Both the position numbers and the translations under genes were made by a program. Below, piece by piece: positions 34,166 through 44,460 of a stretch of DNA of 64,000 bases. Source of the stretch: Fallopia convolvulus (lineage: Eukaryota > Streptophyta > Magnoliopsida > Caryophyllales > Polygonaceae); NCBI GenBank assembly GCA_964016875.1, contig OZ024733.1, positions 2,523,484 through 2,587,483 on the forward strand, written 5' to 3'. Position 1 is the first letter of the stretch; every line of letters begins with the position of its first letter. Below the pieces are notes generated by a model. It worked only from the letters and a program-made list of their open reading frames with translations. It made no database searches and was not told the origin of the DNA.

Positions 34166-35036
34166 TGATGCGTCCCTCGTATGGGATGCGACGGATCGAT
34201 CGGTGTTTGAGTAGTAGGTCTCGAATCAGTGTAGCGGAAAGCTTGATTGATTGAATTATGGCACGAGCTCACAAGAACAATTGCGAAAATTCGAGAGTTT
34301 TAGTGATAGTATGGGGCGGCGCAACCACAAGGATAAAATTAAGGAGAAACCTCGACTTGAATTAAACCCTAAATGTGCGCTGAATGCAAACATAATCCTA
34401 AGCCTCCTTATATAGAGAGGTGGCACAAAACAAGCTAAAAAAACCCTAAATGATGCGGCGCGCCTAGGGCTGATGCGCAGATCAAGGCCCAGCGGCGCGA
34501 GTCCATAAATCATAGGCGCAAGGCCCATTAAACTCTTACTAAAACCATAAAACTACTAGCAATGTTCGGAATTAGAAACTATGCGAAAAATACTATAAAA
34601 GTGATAGGTCATCCGTGACCGTGCTCGCAGTGTCGCGACAAGGGCTGGTGTTGCGCGGCGAGGCTTGTGACACGGTGCTGGCGCGCGTCAGGGCGCGGAC
34701 AAGGGCGCTGGCGAAGACGCTGGCGCGGGCACAGGTGCGAGGGTCTCGAGAACCTCAAGACACGATCCATGACACGGTGCACGACTCGAGTCCGATGGTG
34801 GCAAGGGGTTGGAGGTTGTCACTGTTGGCTCGAGTCGAGGTTCCTCGACGCCGAGGACGCACAAGGCAGTGTGCGTCAGCGCGGCGAGGGGCACGCCGTG
34901 GCCTGCGGAGAGGCGCGCCACGAGTGAATGTGTCGCGGCCTGGATGGCTCGAGTCCTGGCACGAGTGATGGGACTATCCGAGCGAAGTGTGAAGGCGTCG
35001 TCCTCCTGGCTAGCATCCATGACGGGGGTCGCATCA
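34166..35036 (-). repeat. 5' LTR of the gypsy element (element orientation)
   Basis: 871 bp, closely similar to 26934-27807 with scattered substitutions. It carries a long frame (34688-35020) corresponding to the polyprotein C-terminus, which lacks the TAG seen at 27711 in the other LTR. Confidence 0.93.
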
Positions 35037-35214
35037 AAGGGAGTGGTTTTTTTCCAAGTAAACTAGTTGGTTTATGAGGAGTTTCTACTATACATCACGA
35101 TGTCATTTATAGTTCGGTAAAGTTATTTCATGTTTGTTTATTCTGTTGCATAATCACTCAAAGTCGACGATTTCGCAAGAGTCGCCAACTCGCTTAAGCA
35201 ATAACGTTCCTACA
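35037..35214 (+). mobile_element. copia family C LTR, right piece
   Basis: Right part of the LTR interrupted by the gypsy element. It ends TACA at 35214, followed after two bases by primer site TGGTATCAGAGCC (35217-35229). Confidence 0.8.
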
Positions 35215-35270
35215 ATTGGTATCAGAGCCAAGGCTCTAGATTTTGTTTTAGTACTTTTCTTACATTAAAA

Positions 35271-36070
35271 TGTCTTCAACCAACACTGCTATCATTGACT
35301 ATTTTTGGAAGCCTCCAATCCTCAAGGTTGGAGAGTATGACTGGTGGGTTGAACAAATGAAAACTCACTTCTACGCTCTCAACGGCCAACTGTGAAAGGT
35401 GATTGAAATCGGTCCTGAAACCTTTCTTGACAATGAAGGGAAGAAAGAGAAAATCACAACTGAGTATGATGATGTCGACTTCGAGAAACTGGAGAAGAAT
35501 GCGTGAGATAAGAAGGTTCTCCATCATGCTCTTACTGACGGTGACGTCAAAAGGTGATCTGATATAAGACTGGTAAGGAAATCTGGGAGGCTTTGAAAAG
35601 ATCTCATTAGGGTAACGAGGATGCAAAGAGAGATAGGATCATAAGTCTCGAAAGGGAATATGAAAATATCTTTCAAGGAAAGGGTGAGTCTCTCCGTAAC
35701 TATCACTCTAGATTCCAGACTCTTGTCAATCAACTAGAATTTCTGGGAGAGAAGCTTCCTTAATGGAAGCAAACCAACAAGATGATCTCTGGATTGAACA
35801 AAAGCTAGGACACCATTTCTATGTCACTACTTACTCATAAGGAAACAAAGTCACTGACTTTGGAAGATCTTGTTGGACAACTCATCATGTATGAAGGTTT
35901 TTAACAAGGAAGAGAAGATTGTCATGAATTAGAGAAAGTCTAGAACATTGTTCTTAAAGTTGAAAAAGCTTTTGACTTAGCTCAAGGAGATGATGATATT
36001 GAAGGAGTAGATGAGGATTTAGCTCTCATCTCAAAATCAAGGGCGCTGATCGTTTCACTTAAAAAAGGGA
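35271..36070 (+). pseudogene. copia family C gag remnant
   Basis: The ATG at 35271 opens MSSTNTAIIDYFWKPPILKV, followed by GEYDWWVEQMKTHFYAL, KTGKEIWEALKRSH, YHSRFQTLVNQLEFLGEKLP and LTLEDLVGQLIMYEGF, the UBN2-type gag of copia elements. In-frame stops occur after LNGQL, EKNA, KRSH, EKLP, NKS and YEGF. The element fades near 36070, with no pol or 3' LTR in the window. Confidence 0.85.
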
Positions 36071-36139
36071 AAAATATGCCATGGTTGAATTTTTGGCGAA
36101 TTATTCGAACATTTTTCGAAGAAACAGATACAAGTAGAG

Positions 36140-36564
36140 CACACGGGTTGTGCATCAAAATAGTGTTTTTGTAGATCAAAATTGTTTGTTTGTGCACCAA
36201 AATTGTTCCTTTTTGCATCCAAAATGACCAAATCTGCATCAAAATTAGGTTCATAAATATATGTTTATTCATCAAAATTAGCCCTATGTGCACTAAAACT
36301 GTCTTATGTGCATCAAAAGGAGTCGTATGTGCATCAAAATAACTAAAAATGCATCTTATTTGAGCGTGATCAAAACTAATTGCTTTTGCATCCAAACAGG
36401 CCAAATGTGGATCAAAACGAATTGTATGTGCATCAAAACAAAAAAAATGCATCTTGTTTGTGAGTGCATCAAAATTGGCAAAATGTGCATCAAAAAATGA
36501 AGAAATTTGATATTGATGCATAATGTGTATCAAAAAATCAATGCATTAATTGCTAGTTTTGATA
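36140..36564 (+). repeat. Degenerate GCATCAAAA repeat array, left part
   Basis: More than 15 irregularly spaced copies of GTGCATCAAAA or close variants, 20-40 bp apart, separated by short variable linkers. The array resumes at 37793, so it is split by the solo LTR at 36570-37787. Stops and frame changes argue against coding. Confidence 0.75.
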
Positions 36565-36569
36565 CATAA

Positions 36570-37787
36570 TGATAGGCTTAAAGTCATCGTGCCTAATCAA
36601 AAATAAATTCCTATTACTAAACTAAAGTATACCTAGTAAGTCAAGGTCGAACCCTAGAGAATCTTGTATTCCTAGGTCAATATCTTTATCAACAAGAGAA
36701 GTAAATCAGGGGTTTTGGTTTGTATTCTAATTCTAGGGAAACAAAGCAAGTAATGATTGAGTTTATAATCAATTAGGGAATGCAATTTCATTCAAAGTAT
36801 CCACTTTTGTCATCAAGGTTGTTGATCATTGATTCTTAACAAGCAATTCACTTTCTAGGTTATTCCTATCCCGATCAGACATAATAAACATGTCAACGAG
36901 CTAGTCATGCAGATACTTAATATTAAATCAAACATGAAACGATCATGAATTATAGTGATATTAGCAGTAGGAACCAGGATATGTAGGATACATGCAATTG
37001 AATTCCAACGAGTTAAATAATTAGTATGAAATCAATTCTCTTTCTCAATTGTTTTAGTCCAACAAGTCATAAAACAATGAGTTGCTACAGAGATTAGGCT
37101 TTACAACGAGAAAGCCTAGATCCTAGCAATAGAGTGTATTAAATCTCAACGACGTGATCAATCAAGTAGAAATCAACATATTCAATTATCAATCAAGCAC
37201 AAGAGAAATTGAAATAACCAAACTTGAAATTAGAATCTCTCAACTTGAATTCAAAGGTTTCAACTAGAATGAAATTAGGGTTTTTAGTTCTCCGTGGAAT
37301 TCTCTCTAAAACTTCAAAAGGAAGAAAATAATAATGCATAAAGATCAACTCCAAAATCTAACCAAAGGAGTTTTAAACTAAGAAAAACCAAACTTAATAA
37401 GATAAGAAAATAAAAATAAAAAAGTAAACTCGGAAAGATCTTAGGTCGTATGTGAACTGGAAAATACGTGGTCACTATTCTGGAAACCGCGGTTGCGATT
37501 TTGGCTACTTTGACCATCCGAGGTGGTATGTTACCGTGATCGTCACTAAGGAATCCGCGGTCTCGACCTTGAATTTGGCGTCTCTCAGTTAGGAAACTGT
37601 GGTCGCGGTTTTGGGACCGCGGTCGCGGTGCTTCAACAGATTGTCAATTCTTCAAACTTCAACTCGAACCATGAACTTGAACACTTGGTCTTCAATACTT
37701 GATCTTCAACAACTAGCTCTAAAAAGACCTAAAAATCAATATAAAAAGTACAAGTCCTAGTTATGTTGTAGAAACTACAACATATCA
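36570..37787. mobile_element. Solo LTR
   Basis: 1218 bp, starting TGATAGGC and ending ACATATCA, with CATAA directly on both sides (36565-36569 and 37788-37792). A 5-bp duplication with TG...CA ends and no coding content is what recombination between two LTRs leaves behind. The parent family is not otherwise present in the window. Confidence 0.8.
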
Positions 37788-37792
37788 CATAA

Positions 37793-38050
37793 CAAGGTGA
37801 AACTAATGCACAAAAGTGTGTCTTATTTATACATGTGCATCAAAACCAATCATTTGTGCATCAAAATAACACAAAAGTGCATCGAAACTAACTTTATGTT
37901 CATAAAAAACTAGCTAACTAAAATTAAAAAAATTCAAAATCATTGAACAACGTGTATAAAAAACTCGATTACTTTTAATTTTACAATAGACAGTTTGGAT
38001 GTACAATTGGTCAGTTTTTATGCACAGGCTATGCGCATCCCCTAAAACGA
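37793..38050 (+). repeat. Degenerate GCATCAAAA repeat array, right part
   Basis: GTGCATCAAAACC, GTGCATCAAAATAAC and GTGCATCGAAAC follow at 37840-37890, with weaker copies to about 38040. It continues the left part. Confidence 0.6.
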
Positions 38051-39254
38051 ATATTTCAAAAAATACGTGAATAATAAGGGAAAAATACGCCCATGCCATT
38101 TTTTACCGCTTTTAATGAAAGTTTAAACTCGAACGTTGATTTTTTGGAGCGAACGACCCATGGTACTCTCTTTATTTCTTATGATTTTTCATATCTTTTA
38201 GGATTACACTGTTGGAAAACGCATCTATAGCCAGGACCATTGGCACGCGATAAGCCACAAAGTTAGCCAGGAAAAAGGGTTCTCCACAAAGACATCCACC
38301 AATTTTCCCAGGACGAAAAGTTTGTGGTTAAAAATGCTCACGGCTAAATTATAGCTTCAAAACTAGCCACAAAAATTTGAGTCGTGCGTATTTAACTACA
38401 AAATTGGGTACGAAAATCACGTTCTGCTAAATACATGGTATAGCCAGAGTCACTTCGTGGCTTAGTTTGAGTCTATTTTACCAGAAAGCTAGCGTTGAAG
38501 ATTTGTCTGGCTAAATTCGGGAGAAATAATTTTGTTCATCATCCACATGTCGTGGCCATTTAGTATCAAAGTTTGCCTTGAATACATTTGGTGGATAAAG
38601 ATGTGGACATTAGCATGAAATTTGGCTGCGAATTGACAAAATACATTTAATGGCCAATGTCGTGGCCCTTTAGCATGAAAATTGGCTTCAAAAACATTTA
38701 GTATTAAAATTTGTGGTTATATTATCACATATTTAGAATATTAAAATCATAATATTATAATCCACCGTTATATATTCAATACCAAATATATATTATAATA
38801 ATTTATTTCCAAAACATATGCATATATTAAACAAAATGTATATATAATTACAATTTAAATAAACTATCTTACAACCAATTTCAATAGTACCAAATTATTC
38901 ATAAAAACAATTAGCTTCATCCACCAACACCCTAATACTAACCATCCAAAATCCACCTTATATCACATCCAACAATACAAAAAAAAAACAGACGGCTTCA
39001 AAAACTTGATGACACCTTCAGTTGAGATGTTTTGGCCTACAACACTAGGACACAATACCAAGCTTAGTCTCGCATATTGTCGTTGGATCAAGCCGTGAGT
39101 CCCTCGTAAAAGAAAAAATTATCATCAAATTAGCAAGACTTAAACTTGGCAACATGACCAGTAAATATGAAACAAGTAGACAGAGATCTTACATATATAT
39201 AATCAAAGGACTTAGATTTGTTGCCATCAAATTAGGAGTGTTACCTAGATACAC

Positions 39255-39759
39255 TATGCTTTCGAATTCGATCATGCGCGTCTCGTTGCAATGGATCACT
39301 CAAAACTTGATAAGCTTCACCTAACCCCTTCATATCAATGGAAATTCCACAGTTTCAACTTACAACGTACAATTGAGGATATTCAGAGGTGCATGCTCAA
39401 TGAAAAAGACAGCAAACTCTACTGGATTAGAACAGATTATAACATGAAATCTATGGGCAGCTTGAGGATCATTTTATTAGGATTTTTATCTGAGTCAACT
39501 TGTCTCCCTTGATAGAGTATAAAATTATACAAAAAATCAGTACAAGTAAGATACCATGAACTAAATCTTTTCAAGATCATGCATTCAAATACACAACTAA
39601 AGATCAACTCTTCAAATTGATGATTTGAAACAAATCACATGAATGAAAATAGAAATAAACATTGAAATGCACATTAAGGTAATAAGTTTTACGGATCTCC
39701 GCCTGAGAAGCACAAGGACTAACTCCAAGAATATCATAGTACTCGGTTTCCTTAACCAT
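39255..39759 (-). pseudogene. Captured DnaJ (J-domain) gene fragment
   Basis: Minus strand, in gene order: 39673-39759 encodes MVKETEYYDILGVSPCASQA then EIRKTYYL, the start of a J-domain; 39451-39495 encodes DKNPN and, after a frameshift, DPQAAHRF, which includes the region after the HPD motif (here the context is VDSD, so HPD is lost); 39255-39330 encodes LGEAYQVLSDPLQRDAHDRI, the end of the J-domain. Intervening DNA corresponds to introns, so genomic DNA was captured, not cDNA. It resembles plant cytosolic DnaJ proteins of the DnaJ10 type. Not functional as it stands. Confidence 0.75.
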
Positions 39760-39892
39760 CTCTCCTGAAATTCAAGCTTGATTTGAAGTCTACAGAGGAA
39801 TAAGAGCTCAAAAAGGCAAAGTGAAATCAGTAGAACAGAAAAGGAAAAGTAGAAAATGTGAAAGGAAGGCCCATGGTCACGATCTACACTCA

Positions 39893-39975
39893 CCTTTACC
39901 TTGACTTCGTCATGCAACTTTTTCTCCCGAGCCAATAATTTGTCCAGCACTGTGGCATGGATTTTATGTAGCAAC
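39893..39975 (-). pseudogene. Fragment similar to a DUF632 family protein
   Basis: Minus strand LLHKIHATVLDKLLAREKKL then HDEVKVKV, followed by a GT donor-like site. Plant DUF630/DUF632 proteins have a (S/T)LDxLLAWEKKLYxEVK motif; the match is short and recalled from family knowledge. It lies directly upstream of the DnaJ fragment in the same orientation. Confidence 0.5.
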
Positions 39976-40837
39976 TACAAACACATAAACAACGTTTAAA
40001 AACTACAAATACTAACTAATGAGACTCCTTATGAATCATCCTAATTCTTAATAGCAAGAGACCATAAAATGATCAATTCATATCACATTGTAGAAACTAG
40101 AGACCATACAATAGTCATCATATAAAAAATGCATAAAGGAAATAGGGACCAGTCAAGGATTTTCCTTGTATCAACACCTCAACTCAACCACTTTGCTCAT
40201 ATCACTTCTATTTTCAGCTTCAAATCCACCTACTAAACACAAGTAATTTAACCCTAATTACTTTCTGAAGAACATCAAAGGCCCACACTACTGTTCATTT
40301 TATTTTTTACTATTACCCACCTAATTGTTGCAACCACTACTCAAATCTGAGAAATTTTGACTCATTGTTTGCTAATTAAGAGAGTTGAGAACAAGATTAC
40401 AACTTTAAGCAAACCTGTTTCAAGTTGCAGAACCCTTCATAGATAGTGAGAACAGAATCAAAAGCCTCAATAACTGACACTAGAGAAAGAGAAACCTTAC
40501 GCCGTTCAGATTTGGGAGTCAAATGGAGAGAGATAGAGAGAGGGCAAGGACTGAGACGGTGAGAAATGTCGAGAAATTGGTAGAGAAAACCATGGCCGGC
40601 AATGACGCCTCGCACGATGCTTGCGCTAATGGCATCTTGGAGAGCAGCAAAGAAGGTAGAGAGAGTTGCAGTGAGGAGTGAGATACCTAGGGTTTACTTT
40701 CAACAACGGAAGGAAATGAGCTAGCTGTGAAGAAAAGTCACAAAAGTGGGTCGGGTGATAAAAGTGGGCCGGGTGGAAATGATTTAGCTACGCCTTTTAA
40801 ATTTTAGCTCTTCCCGTTTATAATATTTCATTCAGTG

Positions 40838-41332
40838 TTTGATTTTTCACAATCCCACCAAATTACTTTTTCCCTCTTAAAAATTAAGCATTCCCTCCTT
40901 TTAACATTTCAGTCCGCCCAAATTTTTTTATACCAAATATTCTAACTTTTTCCCCTTTTATAAAAAATTATATAGAATTTAAATTATTTATTTTTCAAAA
41001 TTTTAGGTCATAGTTCCAAATGGATTACGAGAATACCAAGTTCAAAATTTTAGGTCATAGCGAGACCACCATCATGGGGCGTTGCCCCCCGAACCCCCTA
41101 CTAGGGGGCTCATTGCCCCCTAGGACCCCTGGTGTTGTCGGGAGCTCCGCCCCCGAACCCCGGGCGGGTACTTATCAACATCAAGCATATGAAGATCATC
41201 ATAGAGGTTTATGTTATGTTAATCTTAAACTTTAACCATAACATGTGAACTAATTAGGTTTTGTTAATCTTAAACTAAACTCTAACAATTAAACTTCAAT
41301 CCTTATACCTTAAAGCCTAACCACTTATCTCT
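40838..41332. other. Intergenic with a short GC-rich hairpin-forming block
   Basis: AT-rich except for 41072-41168, where GGGGCGTTGCCCCCC, CCCCCTACTAGGGGG and CCCGGGCGGG form several small inverted repeats. ATTTTAGGTCATAG is present twice (41003 and 41048). No gene seen. Confidence 0.6.
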
Positions 41333-41729
41333 AAGAATGAACGATTCTAAATGAATATAATGATTTCTTATAAGAATGAATGATTCTAAAGGAATATAAC
41401 GTTTTCTTATAATAATGAATGATTCTAAAGGAATATAATGATTTCTTATAAGAATGAATGTTTTTAAAGGATTATAAGAATAAACGATTCTAAAGAAATA
41501 TAACGTTTTCTTAAAAGAATGAATGATTCTAAAGAAATATCACGATTTCTTATTAGAATGAACAATTCTAAAGGAATATAACGTTTTCTTATACGAATGA
41601 ATTATTCAAAAGGAATATAATGATTTCTTATAAGATGAACGATTCTAAAGGAATGTAATGTTTTCTTATAAGAATGAATGATTCTAAATGAATATCATTC
41701 TCTAATAAGAATGAACGACTCAAAAGGTG
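41333..41729 (+). repeat. Minisatellite, about 39-bp unit, roughly ten copies
   Basis: The unit is AGAATGAAYGATTCTAAAGG then AATATAAYGWTTTCTTATA. Successive copies tend to alternate between ATGATTT and ACGTTTT near the end, a dimeric 78-bp higher-order period. One copy is shortened. Confidence 0.85.
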
Positions 41730-42304
41730 TAACACCCCGACTTAACATCGGGGCATTACTTGGTAGTTTGACCCTAACGGGTCCTACCTGAACTGGTTGA
41801 CAACTAGAATACCTGGACCTTGCAACTCGGGCACGACAAGAAAAACTATTTAAAACATCCAACTGTCGTTCAACAAACACATTTTCAATAATGTCATGCA
41901 TGAGATCCCAAACGTCTAGTCAAGTCACATCCAACATCAGAAATCCGCTAAAGTCAACAAAAGGGTGCAAAATCCAAAACAAATAACAAAACTAAACAGA
42001 ACTCTCAACCCACTCTGAAACCTAGTGACACGCGTCAACGATCCGCTGCAGCATCTGGCCTAGGCTCCAACACGGGACCTGTATGAGTACCTGGAACTGA
42101 AAAATAAGTCCCCGAGGGGTCAGGTATTATCCTAGGCAAGCTAGATAACAAGCGGCAATGGTAAGACGTTTGAAAAACAACAATTAGCCAACAACATAAC
42201 CTTTAACAAGTGAATTGAACAAAACATAATACGCCAACACATATTTCCACAACCTAGAGAATAGGTGAAAGGAAAGGCAGCGAGACATACCAACAATCAA
42301 ACTA
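41730..42304. mobile_element. Probable LTR fragment, family unknown
   Basis: It begins TGTAACACCCCGACTT (41737), a start common in plant gypsy LTRs, and runs to the point where LINE C begins. No second copy, primer site or target duplication was found. Confidence 0.35.
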
Positions 42305-43946
42305 ACAAGCACAACAGTAGAATGGCAGTTGTCATCAACAATGTCTTTAATGTTTTTACATGCTTGGTTGTTTGCTTTTGCAAAGATGATGATGTCATTA
42401 GCAAAAGAAAGAAAAGGAATTTTAGTTCCATTTCTCGAAATTTGGATTCCTATGCCACTTCTCAGGTTAGTGCTCTTCATGTGGAGTTGTCTCTCTAGGA
42501 CCCCGGCAGCGAGAATGAAGAGGTATGGTGATAGGGGGTCTCCCTTTCTGAGGCCCCTTTGGGGATAGAATTGTTCTATTGGCCAGTTGTTGACCAGAAT
42601 TGAGAAAGATACACTTTCAACACATTCTCGAATCCATCCCACAAATTTTTCATGGAACCCAAATTTACGAAGCACAGAAGCCAGAAATTCCCAACTACTA
42701 CGGTCGTAAGCCTTTTCCATGTCAAGTTTGACAACAATCCAACCCTCCCGCCCTTGCTTGTAGCGGAAGGAGTGGAAGATCTCGTGAGTGACAAGCGTAT
42801 TATCGTGAATACTACAATTTTGGATGAAGGGCCCCTGCATTGGGTGAATGAGTTTCGACATGACATTTTTAAGGCGATTTGTTAGGATCTTTGAAATTAC
42901 TTTATAAATGGTATTGCATAAGCTGATTGGCCTAGAATGATTTGTTGCGTTGGGGTTATCGCATTTGGGCAATAGAGTTATAAACATGCGGTTGATTTGT
43001 TTCAAGATTTTCCCTGAATGGAAGAAGCTTTTTACCACTTTGATCACGTCAAGACCAACAATATGCCAGTATTTCTTATACAAACAAGTCGGCATACTGT
43101 CGGGTCCAGGGGATTTATCGTCCCCAATGTCAAACATAGCATTCTTATTTCTGTGTTCGAAACAGGTTTTGTGACTTCAAGATTGTCTGTTTCGGTTATT
43201 TCTAGTTGAATGGTTTGAGTCATTTCCTGGAGTTTTCCCTGGTTTATTTCCAAAACCCCAAATCGATTATGAAAGTCCCGTTTAATTTCCGCCTTAATAT
43301 TATCAAGTCTCGTGACTTGAGTTCCATCCATTTTTCGGATTTCTTTGATATTAGTTCTGTTCATTCTTCCACATGCGATCCAGTGGAAGTATTTTGTGTT
43401 TTTGTCGTTCAGTTTGATATCGGTATGTTTGGCCCTTTGTTTTCAGTAGGAGTTGTGGAATTGAATGAGGCTTGAGCATTACTTCAACAACCTTTCATGC
43501 TTTTGGATCAGCTGCAAATTTTTATGTTCAATTATGTCTTTTTAGACGCAAAGCAGATCCTCGACTAATTTTTTAATTTGTTCGAAGATGTTACCAAAAG
43601 TTTGTTTATTCCAAGATTTATATTTTGCTTTTAATAGTTGTGTTTTTTCGTGAGGTTAAACATGTGGGACCCCCCCCCCCCCACATTTAGGCGCCAAGCC
43701 TGTTTTATGACGTTTTGGAAATCCTTCTTGAATGTCCACATCATCTCAAATTTGAATGGTTGTGCTTTGTATGGATTTCTTGTTGGGAGATCACATGAGA
43801 TAGGGCAGTGATCAGATGTTGAGAATGTGTGGTTTTTGGTTGCGATTGATGGATACCATTGAATAATCTGGCTGCTTATGAGTGTGGTGTCTAGTTTTTC
43901 AAGCGTGGTGTTGTCGAGAGCTTTAGATCTTCCCCAAGTAAATTTA
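42305..43946 (-). mobile_element. LINE C, reverse transcriptase part
   Basis: Minus strand: DIGDDKSPGPDSMPTCLYKK, then FFHSGKILKQINRMFITLLP, SYDRSSWEFLASVL-like block, PQRGLRKGDPLSPYLFILAA and the catalytic box FANDIIIFAK (about 42390). This is an L1-type RT. One reading frame is open from about 43137 to 42184, longer than in the other LINEs here, but FADD is FAND. The 3' end is replaced by other sequence at about 42305. 43380-43946 is the degenerate connector to the endonuclease. Confidence 0.85.
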
Positions 43947-44455
43947 TGTAAGGCCCCAAGCCTTTAGAAGCGCTATCCCATACCAACTCGATGACTTCTC
44001 AGGAGGTCACCCAACCTGGTACTACTCTCGCCCTTGCACGCTTAACTTCTGAGTTCTTTGTCCTCACTCGAACCCAGAAAAGGAAGAGCTCTTGTTGACA
44101 TTGGTAGCACCTCAATCCCTTATAAATCTTCGGGGTGTTACAATCTCTCCCACTTAAGCACTTGGCGACCTCGTCAAGGCCCAAACACTGTCCTCTAGGT
44201 CGAGTCACCGCCCTCTGGACCAAGTGCACTCGTAACCTAGAGTCGGTTTTGATACCATTTGTAAGGCCCCAAGCCTTTAAAAGCGCTATCCCATGCTAAC
44301 CCGAGGACTTCCCAGGAGGTCACCCATCTTGGTACTACTCTCGTCCTTGCACGCTTAACTTCTGAGTGCTTTGTTCTCACTCGAACCCAGAAAAGGAAGA
44401 GCTCTTGTTAATATGGGCAGCACCTCAATCCCTTATAAATCTTCGGGGTGTTGCA
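43947..44455 (-). mobile_element. Cassandra-type TRIM with 5S rRNA sequence in both LTRs
   Basis: A complete 509-bp element. The LTRs are 43947-44142 and 44260-44455 (196 bp each, TG...CA in element orientation, about 7% different by eye) and the target duplications are ATTTA (43942-43946 and 44456-44460). The primer site TGGTATCAAAACC (minus strand, 44245-44257) and polypurine tract AAGTGGGAGAGAT (44143-44155) are in place. Each LTR holds about 85 bp matching plant 5S rRNA on the minus strand, including AGAAGTTAAGCGTGC, GAGAGTAGTACCA and GATGGGTGACCTCCTGGGAA. No coding capacity, as expected for a TRIM. It is inserted in LINE C. Confidence 0.92.
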
Positions 44456-44460
44456 ATTTA

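Larger units (their letters stand above)
26934..35036 (-). mobile_element. Ty3/gypsy LTR retrotransposon, full length, coding-defective
   Basis: An 8.1-kb element on the minus strand with LTRs at 26934-27807 and 34166-35036, both TG...CA, and 5-bp target duplications AAGGG. The primer site next to the right-hand LTR reads TGGCATAAGAGCC on the minus strand, a variant of the tRNA-Met site. The polypurine tract next to the left LTR is GAGGGAGGG (minus strand, about 27808-27816). The order gag, protease, RT, RNase H, integrase defines gypsy. No chromodomain was seen after the integrase. Confidence 0.95.
38207..40837. mobile_element. CACTA-like non-autonomous transposon with captured gene fragments
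   Basis: Left end CACTGTTGGAAAACG, right end (reverse complement) CACTGAATGAAAT. The left 500 bp is packed with short TAGCCA/GGCTAA motifs, as in CACTA subterminal regions. Flanking trinucleotides are TTA and TTT, so the 3-bp duplication is imperfect and the borders are tentative. There is no transposase. The interior (39250-39980) carries pieces of two host genes on the minus strand. Confidence 0.6.

Noticed and set aside
34688..35020. Independent 110-aa gene
   Set aside because: It lies within the gypsy LTR and is the homologue of the polyprotein C-terminus at the other LTR.
36306..36500. 64-aa MCIK-repeat ORF
   Set aside because: It arises from reading the GTGCATCAAAA repeats in one frame; other repeats in the same array fall in other frames.
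43980..44380. 5S rRNA gene
   Set aside because: The 5S-like sequence is partial, present once in each of two 196-bp direct repeats, and embedded in a TRIM with primer site, polypurine tract and target duplication. It is LTR sequence, not a functional 5S gene.
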